NCBI GenBank assembly: GCA_964613305.1
Contig: CAZTII010000027.1
Location: forward strand, 1-20,735
DNA: 20,735 nt
From: CAZTII01 sp964613305
Lineage (GTDB): Bacteria > Bacillota_I > Bacilli_A > Erysipelotrichales > Erysipelotrichaceae
Direction of reading: 5' to 3'
Of the stretch, positions 6,084 through 13,912 are shown in pieces; positions within the stretch are counted from its first letter, which is position 1; each line of letters starts with the position of its first letter. The position numbers and the translations under genes are program-made. Below the pieces are notes generated by a model. The model was not told the origin of the DNA. It did no database searches and worked only from the letters and a program-made list of their open reading frames with translations.

Positions 6084-6431
6084 ATGAAAAAGACAATGGT
6101 ATCATTATTAACAGCTGCAACATTACTAGGTAGTGCATCAATTCCAGTATTTGCAGAAACATCTACAGAAGTACAACCAAGAGGTTATCGAAACAACGCT
6201 AGTGAAACTTGTCCACAAGATGGAACTTGCGTTAATAATGGTGTTCGTCCACAAGATGGAACTGGTCAAAAACTAGGTCAAAAAGGTGGCAAACAAGGAG
6301 GTCAAGCAATGAAGGGTGCTAACAATAGTGGTGTTCGTCAAGGCAATGCCGGAAATGGTCCAAAAGATGGAACTGGTGTAAAACGTGGTAATGGTGGTGC
6401 AGGCTTTAATCGCGGAGATTGCGCTAATTAA
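6084..6431 (+). CDS. Small secreted Gly/Gln/Asn-rich protein, paralogue 3 with two extra cysteines
   Basis: The 115-residue precursor shares the signal peptide (cleavage after the PVFA motif) and C-terminal plan with its two upstream neighbours but is more diverged. It contains an inserted duplicated unit, CPQDGTCVNNGVRPQDGTGQ, which brings two additional cysteines to the conserved one in the terminal NRGDCAN. The repeated QDGT(C/G) and KDGTG elements suggest the mature protein is built from short DGTG-type repeats. It starts after AAGGAG, and the stop codon overlaps the stem of the operon terminator. Function unknown; being exported with paired cysteines, it could form disulfides or bind metal. 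Confidence 0.82.
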   Translation: MKKTMVSLLTAATLLGSASIPVFAETSTEVQPRGYRNNASETCPQDGTCVNNGVRPQDGTGQKLGQKGGKQGGQAMKGANNSGVRQGNAGNGPKDGTGVKRGNGGAGFNRGDCAN

Positions 6432-6453
6432 CAGGAGAAATCCTGTTTTTTTT
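6430..6453 (+). terminator. Rho-independent terminator of the secreted-protein cluster
   Basis: AACAGGA, a GAAA tetraloop, TCCTGTT and an eight-T run (6446-6453). The stem begins within the stop codon of paralogue 3. Confidence 0.9.
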
Positions 6454-6493
6454 ATGGGTTGATTGATGCAACTATCAAAGATGTGTTGTTGTG

Positions 6494-6502
6494 TGGTAAA
6501 AT
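6494..6502 (+). promoter_or_regulatory. Putative extended -10 promoter of mnmE
   Basis: TGG-TAAAAT is an extended -10 element 22 bp before the mnmE start codon. No good -35 is present at the usual distance. AAGGAG (6514-6519) is the ribosome site. Confidence 0.4.
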
Positions 6503-6524
6503 AGAACTATAAAAAGGAGTTACT

Positions 6525-7888
6525 ATGTTTGATACTATTGTTGCGATTTCTACAGCCCTTCAAGATGGGGCAATTTCTATCATTCGTATGAGCGGTCCTG
6601 AATCATTGTCGATTTTGGAGCGTTTATTACTGCGTGAGATGAAGAATGAAAAAAGTCATACTGTTCATTATGGTTGGATTGTTGATGAACATCAAGAGGT
6701 TGTGGATGAAGTGTTGGTGAGTATTTTTAAGGCGCCAAGAACATATACAAGGGAAGATGTTGTTGAGATTAACTGTCATGGTAGTAGTTATATTGCTCGT
6801 AAAATTGTTAGCTTATGCCTTGCGTATGGAGCGCGTCTTGCGCGGGCTGGTGAGTTTACACAGCGTGCTTTTCTTAATGGGCGTCTTGATTTATCACAGG
6901 CTGAGGCTGTTTATGAATTAATTGAATCGAGCAATCAACAGCAAGCTCGTAAAGCGATATCTGGACTTAAAGGGTCAATTAAGCGATTGATTGATCCATT
7001 GTGTGAACAATTATTATCAATTATTGCTCATATTGAAGTGAATATTGATTATCCTGAATATGATGATGTTGATGTGCTTACAAGCGAAGTGTTATTACCT
7101 CAAGCTATTGCGTGGCAACAACAGTTATCGGACATTATTAAAAAATCACAACACGCTAGTTTAATGAAGCGTGGCATTAAAACGGTTATTTTAGGGAAAC
7201 CGAATGTTGGTAAGAGTAGTTTATTAAATGCTTTATTGGAAGAAGATAAAGCGATTGTAACGGATATTGCCGGAACTACTCGTGATTTAGTGGAAGGATA
7301 TGTTCAATGTGAAAAAGTGATGCTTCACTTAATTGATACCGCAGGAATTCGTGAAACAAGTGATAAAATTGAAAAAATAGGAATTGAAAAATCTGTGGCA
7401 GCGATTGATGATGCGGATTTATGTATTTTAGTTGTGGATGGCAGTAAAGAGTTAGATGAAGAAGATAATAATTTACTTGAATTAACAAAACATAAAACGA
7501 CGATTTTAGTTNNNNNNNNNNTGAGTGAAAGACTATGAAGATTTTAGTTTCTAATAAAAAAGATATTGCACCAAATGATGTTGGTATTAATATAAGTGCT
7601 TTAAATAATGATATCAGTCAATTAATAACGGCTATCAATACGACATATGAAGAAGAAATTAAAGATTTTGCGGAAAATACATTGTCTAATCAACGTCAAA
7701 TAGGGTTGTGTATTCAAGCTCAAGAAGCGATGAGTCAAGCGATTACGTCGATGAAAGAAGGATATGATGTTGATTGTGTTACGATTGACTTACAAAAAGC
7801 GTATCAATGTTGTAAAGATGTGATTGGTGAGTTTCATAAGGAAGATTATTTAGATGCATTGTTTAGTAAGTTTTGTTTAGGTAAATAG
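6525..7888 (+). CDS. mnmE: tRNA uridine-5-carboxymethylaminomethyl GTPase MnmE, disrupted by an assembly gap
   Basis: MnmE with MnmG modifies the wobble uridine of certain tRNAs in the cytoplasm. The N-terminal part (TIVAISTALQDGAISIIRMSG, the tetrahydrofolate-binding domain) and the G domain are clear: GKPNVGKSS (G1), TDIAGTTRD (G2), DTAGIRE (G3), then after the gap SNKKD (G4). The C-terminus FSKFCLGK has the conserved C-x-G-K. As written the frame breaks at a 10-N run (7512-7521), and the second part continues in another frame from about 7541. The decamer GATTTTAGTT occurs on both sides (7502-7511 and 7540-7549). Joining there removes 38 bp and yields one 441-residue frame reading ILVSNKKD, close to the family's 450-460. 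The gene is therefore probably intact in the organism. It starts after AAGGAG and leads an operon with the RDD and TatD genes. Confidence 0.93.
7512..7521. other. 10-N assembly gap within mnmE
   Basis: Ten N separate two contig ends that share the decamer GATTTTAGTT. The 18 bases 7522-7539 fit neither frame of MnmE and look like a low-quality contig tail. Confidence 0.85.
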
Positions 7889-7898
7889 GGGAGAAGGT

Positions 7899-8324
7899 AT
7901 GAATTTTTTTAAGCGGAGGATGATTGCGGCAAGTAGTGATGGTATTATTGTTTTAGCCGTCGTATTAATTGTGGAACTACTTTTTAAGTTGTTGAATTTT
8001 CCTATTAAAAAAGCGGAAGGTTCATTGTTTAGTCCCCATGTATATTTTTTGTTTTGTTTTATGTATGAGTATTTTATGATTACTTATCGTCGAGTGACAA
8101 TTGGAAAACAAATGATGTATTTGGTCGTTAATGGACAAGGTGGACGTACAATGACCAACAAAACAATCCTTATTCGGTGCTTTTTAAAATCATTTTCATT
8201 GAGTTATTTGTATTATATTATTGCGGCTATTTCATTATTGATGATTGCGACTAACGACGCACAATCGTCACTACATGATTTAATTGCTAAAACGGCAGTA
8301 TATACGGTAAAGAAAAGAGGATAA
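7899..8324 (+). CDS. RDD-family integral membrane protein
   Basis: This 141-residue protein has the hallmarks of the RDD family: a first membrane segment starting RRMIAASSDGIIVLA (conserved Arg and Asp), a second hydrophobic segment near residues 50-65, a TIGKQMMYLVV stretch, and a last segment ending SLHDLIAKTAVY. RDD proteins are small membrane proteins of mostly unknown function; some are proposed cation antiporters, which cannot be judged here. It begins 10 bp after mnmE with its own GGGGAGAAGG ribosome site and is followed one base later by the TatD gene, so it belongs to the same operon. Confidence 0.85.
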   Translation: MNFFKRRMIAASSDGIIVLAVVLIVELLFKLLNFPIKKAEGSLFSPHVYFLFCFMYEYFMITYRRVTIGKQMMYLVVNGQGGRTMTNKTILIRCFLKSFSLSYLYYIIAAISLLMIATNDAQSSLHDLIAKTAVYTVKKRG

Positions 8325-8325
8325 C

Positions 8326-9102
8326 ATGAACAAAGTTGGTTGGATAGATAGTCATGCACATTGTTGCGATGAACCATTGTTTTCTAAAATTGATGATGTC
8401 ATTCATTTATGTACGACAAACAATATCACGAAAGTTTGTTTAATTTGTATGAATTTTAAAGAACTTGAACGTGGCTTTATGTTAAAAGAAAAAGATAATC
8501 GATTTGATATCGCTTTTGGATTTTATCCGATGGATTATTATTTATGTACTGATGAAAATTTTGAAAAGTTTAAAGAAGTAATTAAAGATGAGCGTATTGT
8601 CGCTATTGGTGAAATAGGATTAGACTATTATTGGGAAAAAGATGTTGAAAAACAAAAGTTTCAACAAAAAATGTTTAAATATCAACTTGAACTGGCAAAA
8701 TCAGTCAATAAACCAATTATTGTTCATAGTCGTGATGCGATGAAAGATACGATTGAACTATTGAAAGAGTCAAAGCATCGTGGAGTAATGCATTGTTATA
8801 GTGGAAGTGTGGAAAGTATGCATGAAATTGTTAAGTTAGGTTATATGATTTCCTTAGCTGGTCCAGTAACGTTTAAAAATGGTCGTATTCCTCGCTTAGT
8901 AGCTGAAGAAGTAGACTTAAATCACTTATTGATCGAAACTGATTCACCATATTTAACTCCAGAACCATATCGAGGAAGAGAAAATAATCCATCCTTAGTA
9001 TCGTTAGTAGGAAAAGAAATTGCCAAAATAAAAGGTATTGAAGAAGATGTTCTTCAATACCATCTAAGAGAAAATTATCAACGCTTATTTCATTCGCAAT
9101 GA
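8326..9102 (+). CDS. TatD-family metal-dependent hydrolase (DNase)
   Basis: The 258-residue length and motifs match the TatD family, cytoplasmic TIM-barrel nucleases using two metal ions: DSHAH near the N-terminus (D8, H10, H12), GEIGLDYYW with the bridging Glu, PIIVHSRDA, MHCYSG, and the C-terminal ETDSPYLTPEPYRGRENNP. Bacterial members have 3'-5' exonuclease or AP-site activity in DNA repair and turnover; which applies here is not resolvable from sequence. The ATG lies one base after the RDD stop within an AGAGGA context, indicating coupling. The 3' end faces the convergent cyclic-di-GMP gene, whose stop is only 6 bp away. Confidence 0.92.
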   Translation: MNKVGWIDSHAHCCDEPLFSKIDDVIHLCTTNNITKVCLICMNFKELERGFMLKEKDNRFDIAFGFYPMDYYLCTDENFEKFKEVIKDERIVAIGEIGLDYYWEKDVEKQKFQQKMFKYQLELAKSVNKPIIVHSRDAMKDTIELLKESKHRGVMHCYSGSVESMHEIVKLGYMISLAGPVTFKNGRIPRLVAEEVDLNHLLIETDSPYLTPEPYRGRENNPSLVSLVGKEIAKIKGIEEDVLQYHLRENYQRLFHSQ

Positions 9103-9126
9103 GGATGATCAAAGAGCGTTTTTTTT
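9080..9126 (+). terminator. Possible terminator of the mnmE-RDD-TatD operon
   Basis: AACGCT (9080-9085) pairs with AGCGTT (9115-9120), which leads into an eight-T run (9119-9126). The loop holds a second small hairpin (TCATT-CGC-AATGA). The element spans the end of the TatD gene and the last codons of the convergent gene, so it is compact but plausible. Confidence 0.4.
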
Positions 9127-12100
9127 AAATACTTCAACAATCGTTGCATCAAATTGTGTATTGCTGCAACGAACTAACTCATCCATTGCTTTTTGATAGC
9201 TACGTGCATCTTGATAACAACGATCGGCCGTCATTGCCTCAAAGGCATCGGCAACACAGATAATGCGAGATGCAAGAGGAATTTCTTCGCCTTGTAATTG
9301 GTGAGGATATCCTTTTCCGTCCCACCGTTCATGATGGTGAAGGATAATTTTAGCGTATTGATAATATTCATCGACTGATTTTAAAATTTGATATCCAATT
9401 TCCGCATGTTGTTTGATGCGATCAAATTCTAAGTTAGTGAGCGCTCCTTTTTTTCTTAAAAGTTCAGGGTCAACTCCTATTTTACCGATGTCATGAAGTA
9501 AGGCAGCTGTTTTAATCGCAACGACTTCTTCGTTTGGTAGATTTAATCCTTTCGCAATCATTTCACTGAATACGGATACACGTTCACTATGTACTTGTTC
9601 ATCATCGTATTTTAGGTTAATGTTTCGTAATACTGTTTCAATCGTTTGAACACGCATGTTTTTACCAGTGACTATTTTATCTTTGTACATGTGATTTTCG
9701 GCAAGAATGCGAATAACATCAATGCTTGATTCAACATTTTTTTTTATAGCATAACCAATAGCTAAAGAAATGATGAGAATATCTACTTTATTTGCTTCGC
9801 ATGATTGTAGAATACGACGTTTGATGGATGCGGCACAAGCTTCACTACAATTAGGTACAATTATCATAAATTCATCGCCACCTAATCGTGATAAACAACC
9901 TTTTTCAGGAGTAAATGGTCGTAATATATCAGCTACTGTTTTGAGTAATTTATCACCCATTACATGTCCAAAAGCGTCATTGGTTAACTTTAAACCGTTA
10001 ATGTCAACATACATAAAAGCCATTGGCATATTCTCGCTTGTGTTCATCGAAGGAAGTACTTCTTCTAAGTAACGACGATTGTATAAACCAGTTAAATAAT
10101 CAGAAGTGCTTAAATGTTCAATTTCTTTTAAACGAACCATTTTTTCGGTAATATCTCTAAATACCACAACAAATCCAGTTAACATACCATGTTTATCTTT
10201 AATCGATGAAATGGTATGTTCTACTTGATATTTTCTACCTTGTTTTGATCGTAAACTCGTATGGTTGAATATTTCGTTGCGTTTAGGACTTAGCTCTAAT
10301 GTCGTTTGAAAATCGATCGGTAAACGTGTTTTATCGTCAATTAATTTGAAGATGGTTTGAAGCGGTTTACCAAATGCTTCTGATCGTTTAAAACCAGTTA
10401 ATTGTTCAGCGACCGTATTAATAATTTGAATATTTCCTTTGATGTCGGTAGAAATAACACCATCACCAATAGAAACAAGGGTTTTATAGAGAAGTTCACG
10501 TTCTACATCAAGGTCGTGTTGTAAATTTTTAATTTCGGATAAATCAATGTCGACACTATACATTTCTTTCCCATTAAATCCGGAATCTAAAATAACTTTA
10601 CTACTTAATACTGGGAAGAGTTCACCATTCTTTTTGTAGTGAATACCTTCACTAACTTTTAAGGAGTCACCTTGATTTATAATATTTTCAAAGAGTTTCT
10701 TTACACCAGAACGTTTTTCAATCGGGAAGAAATCATCTAACATAAAGTTGTTGATGTCGTCATCACTTAATCCATATAGTTCTTTTGAAGCGGTGTTACA
10801 GTATGTTAAAACACGATTTTGGTTATAACCAGTTACTGACACTGAGCGAACTTTTGAAAAAATATTTCTAAAACGATACTCACTTTCGCGTAATCTGTTT
10901 TGGGTTTCAATTCGATATAACGTACTTACTAATTGAGTTGAAAATTTATTTAACGTCAACATATCATTTTCGTCGCAACTAAAATATAACTTTTCACTTG
11001 AAAAGACAATAATACCATAAAGTGTTTTTTTACTTATTAGTGGAAAAGCAATAAAAGAATTAATATTGTGGTTGCTTAATAAGCGAATGCATTCATTATT
11101 TGATTGACTTACATCATTGAAAATAATAGGATAACCATTCTTCAATTGATCAATAAAACAGCTAAAGTTACTTAAAGGTTGATTGTGGAAAGGATGAGTT
11201 TTTATTTTTCCATATTGTTGTCGAGTAATCATAATGTCAGTTTCATAATGCAATGAAAAGGTGGAGGCACTATCACATTGAATCATTGTACATAACGTTT
11301 TTAAAGAATTAACAACAATGCTTTGAATATTTGATTCATCCGCATTAATAAGCTCATTAGAAATATCTAATAAAACTTTTTGTTTTGTCACCATCAATTC
11401 AATATCATCACGCATTGATTGATTGCGTTGTTCATATTCCACTAATTCTTCGATAGTAGAGATGGATAATAAGAATCGTTGTTTTCCTTCAATGGTAACA
11501 TTAGTAATGAGATAAAAATGCCAATAATCGTTGTTGTTTAGATGACTCAACCATCTGAATTGTTGTGAACCGTGGGTAATCGTATTATCGATGTGTTCTT
11601 TTAAATGAGAAATCGTAAATTCATCATCTGTTTCTTGTTTAAAACAATCAAAGAAGGATTGAATATTCAATTCATCAATGGAAAATATAGAATTCGCTTT
11701 AATATTTTTACTTAAAATAGTGTAGTCATTCGCATCTATTGTAATTAAACAAATAGGTGATTCATCAAAGACAATACGGAACTTTTCCTCGCTTTGTTCG
11801 ATAGCTAGTTCATTTGTTTTTCGCTCAGTAATATCGATATGTACTCCAAATATCCATTCAGGAGTTCCATCATCATTCCAAGAGACAACTTTACCACGAT
11901 CGCTAATCCATACATAATGCCCATCTTTATGACGCATACGCACATCAACAATGTACTCATTTGTTTCGTGATTGAATGTTCTTTCAAGTTCTTGGTTGGA
12001 AAAAGGTAAATCATCAGGATGAACAAGAGGTGCCCACGTCTTAATGGAAATAGGAGACAATTCCTCAATAGTATAACCGATGATTTCTGCCCAGCGTTCA

Positions 12101-13578
12101 TTGATGATAAGCTCTCCGGTGTTGATGTTCCACTGCCAAGTTCCAGCGCCGATACCCCACAAAATACCGTATAAGGCATCTAACCCGTGATTATCATTGA
12201 AAGAAGAATCTCTATTTGTTGTTGGTTTAGATTGATAGCGTTGTAAATATTCACTTTCAGTAACATCTTCCATAGAAATCATGACGTATTGTTTCATTGA
12301 CGATATTTTTAAACGAAAGATTTTTTTGCTTTCATCAAAATTATAAATATAATCCATGTGTGAATTGTGTGCAAAAGTAATTGTTTCAATATGATTACTT
12401 GCTTCGTTGTCATCACAAAAATCTCGGATGGTTTTACCAATTTTCCAGTAATTACCTGTTAACTTTGAAAAAGTTTTATTTGCTTGAAGCAGTGTATAAT
12501 CGACAATTTCATTGTTTTTAATCATTGGTTGTACTAAGGCAAAACCCAATGAATTGTTGTCAAGTAATGGCTGATTGTAGTCACTTAACGTAGTAAATAA
12601 GTCAATATATGCTAAAGGCTGACCAACGCAAATAAAGGTGTAACAATGGTGTGGTGTATTAAATGGAATACAAGTAATGCTAGAAGCATTGTACTTTGTA
12701 CAAAATGAATGGATGGTATGTGAATTAATGCTGTTTCGTAAGGCAATGTGAATTGGTTTAGTTGTAAGTTGGTGAATAATACAAGATAATAAAACATCGT
12801 TTGTAAAGAAATCGAGTTGTTTACTATCGACGATTTGGCCATCACAAAGTAATAAACAAGAAATTGGATTAATAAATGAACATAAGGTATTAAACACTTC
12901 TGTTTGTTTGTTTTCTTGACTATGTAGTAATAAGTCATGAAATAATTGACGGTGTTTTACGTTAAAAGTATCATCTTTTAAAAGAATAACATGTTGAATT
13001 TTATTAGCGATGTAAAACTTATCGTCTTTTTGCCATAAAAATAACTCGTCGTTACAAGGTAATGTCGTGTTTATGAATTCATCAAATGATGAACTTACAT
13101 CAATAATTGTGTTGTCTTTTTCTATAAGAATGCCATCAATTAGTGCAAATGGGGTTGAACTATTGATGGAAATGCTATGATTGTTCGTTTTAAAGGTAGT
13201 AGCTTCTGTATCATCCATGGTACAACTAATGATGGTACCATGATGATTTAATGATAACATCGTGGTGTATACAACATAAAAACCATCCACTAGATATATA
13301 TCGCAATTACAAATCATTGGTGCTTGATCAATGTTTTTAAGCGTAACAGTGCATGTGAAGTTTTTTTCTTTTTTAAGGGAATATATTGCTTCGTAGAGGA
13401 CAGGGATATCCTCTTCGTTAATGGAATCAAAAATACTATTTGTTGTGTTGACATTATTGCGCCAATGTTGATTGCAGTTTATAATTTCACCATTTGCGTT
13501 AATGCAACAAATCCAGTTGTCTGTTTGATCCATCATTTCAAAAATTACTGATATTACTTCGTTATTTTTTGAAATCAT
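9109..13578 (-). CDS. Multi-PAS/GAF GGDEF and HD-GYP cyclic-di-GMP protein
   Basis: The protein is 1489 residues. Approximate order: N-terminal PAS-like and undefined sensory region (1-460), PAS-PAC (465-590, ending IDITERK), PAS (595-710), GAF (731-890), PAS (898-1010), PAS-PAC (1024-1145), GGDEF (1156-1310), HD-GYP (1313-1489). The GGDEF motif is intact (1233-1237), suggesting diguanylate cyclase activity, but no RxxD inhibitory site precedes it. The phosphodiesterase domain has H1362-D1363 and HHERWDGKGYP with intact GYP (1423-1425). No membrane segment or signal peptide is evident, so it is likely cytoplasmic and bifunctional. The start at 13578 has AAAGGAAA upstream; an ATG 18 codons earlier lacks this. 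The first 430 residues hold about 17 cysteines, far denser than the rest. The gene stands alone, with an extended -10 promoter. Confidence 0.93.
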   Translation of the reverse strand: MISKNNEVISVIFEMMDQTDNWICCINANGEIINCNQHWRNNVNTTNSIFDSINEEDIPVLYEAIYSLKKEKNFTCTVTLKNIDQAPMICNCDIYLVDGFYVVYTTMLSLNHHGTIISCTMDDTEATTFKTNNHSISINSSTPFALIDGILIEKDNTIIDVSSSFDEFINTTLPCNDELFLWQKDDKFYIANKIQHVILLKDDTFNVKHRQLFHDLLLHSQENKQTEVFNTLCSFINPISCLLLCDGQIVDSKQLDFFTNDVLLSCIIHQLTTKPIHIALRNSINSHTIHSFCTKYNASSITCIPFNTPHHCYTFICVGQPLAYIDLFTTLSDYNQPLLDNNSLGFALVQPMIKNNEIVDYTLLQANKTFSKLTGNYWKIGKTIRDFCDDNEASNHIETITFAHNSHMDYIYNFDESKKIFRLKISSMKQYVMISMEDVTESEYLQRYQSKPTTNRDSSFNDNHGLDALYGILWGIGAGTWQWNINTGELIINERWAEIIGYTIEELSPISIKTWAPLVHPDDLPFSNQELERTFNHETNEYIVDVRMRHKDGHYVWISDRGKVVSWNDDGTPEWIFGVHIDITERKTNELAIEQSEEKFRIVFDESPICLITIDANDYTILSKNIKANSIFSIDELNIQSFFDCFKQETDDEFTISHLKEHIDNTITHGSQQFRWLSHLNNNDYWHFYLITNVTIEGKQRFLLSISTIEELVEYEQRNQSMRDDIELMVTKQKVLLDISNELINADESNIQSIVVNSLKTLCTMIQCDSASTFSLHYETDIMITRQQYGKIKTHPFHNQPLSNFSCFIDQLKNGYPIIFNDVSQSNNECIRLLSNHNINSFIAFPLISKKTLYGIIVFSSEKLYFSCDENDMLTLNKFSTQLVSTLYRIETQNRLRESEYRFRNIFSKVRSVSVTGYNQNRVLTYCNTASKELYGLSDDDINNFMLDDFFPIEKRSGVKKLFENIINQGDSLKVSEGIHYKKNGELFPVLSSKVILDSGFNGKEMYSVDIDLSEIKNLQHDLDVERELLYKTLVSIGDGVISTDIKGNIQIINTVAEQLTGFKRSEAFGKPLQTIFKLIDDKTRLPIDFQTTLELSPKRNEIFNHTSLRSKQGRKYQVEHTISSIKDKHGMLTGFVVVFRDITEKMVRLKEIEHLSTSDYLTGLYNRRYLEEVLPSMNTSENMPMAFMYVDINGLKLTNDAFGHVMGDKLLKTVADILRPFTPEKGCLSRLGGDEFMIIVPNCSEACAASIKRRILQSCEANKVDILIISLAIGYAIKKNVESSIDVIRILAENHMYKDKIVTGKNMRVQTIETVLRNINLKYDDEQVHSERVSVFSEMIAKGLNLPNEEVVAIKTAALLHDIGKIGVDPELLRKKGALTNLEFDRIKQHAEIGYQILKSVDEYYQYAKIILHHHERWDGKGYPHQLQGEEIPLASRIICVADAFEAMTADRCYQDARSYQKAMDELVRCSNTQFDATIVEVFKKNAL

Positions 13579-13611
13579 GTGAGTTTCCTTTCTCGATTTG
13601 TTATCGGTAAT

Positions 13612-13639
13612 ATTATAACAATATAATAACAAATAACAA
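13612..13639 (-). promoter_or_regulatory. Promoter of the cyclic-di-GMP gene
   Basis: On the minus strand TTGTTA (13634-13639), a 16-bp spacer and TATAAT (13612-13617) preceded by TGT, making an extended -10. The 5' leader would be about 25-30 nt. Confidence 0.6.
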
Positions 13640-13671
13640 TACGTAAATCATGTATATTATTCATAATTATT

Positions 13672-13684
13672 TGTTTAGTAAACA
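13672..13684. promoter_or_regulatory. Perfect inverted repeat upstream of the cyclic-di-GMP promoter
   Basis: TGTTTA-G-TAAACA is a perfect 13-bp dyad about 33 bp upstream of the -35 box, a typical activator position. It shares TGTTTA/TAAACA character with the palindrome at 772-787, but spacing differs. Confidence 0.3.
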
Positions 13685-13886
13685 TTAATAAAGGATTATA
13701 GTGCGTTTTATTAATTATATTGTACGATAAATAATCGTTGATTACTATTAAAAATTACAAAGCCTAATATCATTTTTAAACGATATTAAACTTGTTGATT
13801 ATCTTAAAATGATGAAAGTTTGTTGTAAAATTTATAAATATTCAAGTAATAATATAATTTCGTTAAATGAAAATTTTCTGTTTTCA

Positions 13887-13912
13887 AATAAAAAAAGCAG
13901 AATTTCTGCTTT
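13887..13912 (-). terminator. Rho-independent terminator of the facilitator gene
   Basis: On the minus strand AGCAGA pairs with TCTGCT around a short AT loop, followed by seven T. The stem touches the stop codon at 13911. Confidence 0.85.

Larger units (their letters stand above)
13579..13886. other. AT-rich intergenic region with no gene
   Basis: This spacer lies between the cyclic-di-GMP gene and the terminator of the facilitator gene upstream. Apart from the promoter and the dyad noted separately, I see only a 7-bp inverted repeat (TAATATC at 13765-13771 with GATATTA at 13782-13788, 10-nt loop). No credible coding frame or RNA gene is visible. Confidence 0.6.

Noticed and set aside
7535..7888. 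Independent gene downstream of mnmE starting MKILVSNKKD
   Set aside because: It continues the MnmE GTPase domain (G4 motif to the C-terminal CLGK); the apparent start is created by the neighbouring assembly gap.
9770..10072. Plus-strand 100-residue frame opposite the GGDEF domain
   Set aside because: Antisense to a highly conserved catalytic domain; no promoter or ribosome site seen.
11805..12179. Minus-strand 124-residue frame within the cyclic-di-GMP gene
   Set aside because: It lies in another frame of a PAS domain that is clearly coding in the main frame.
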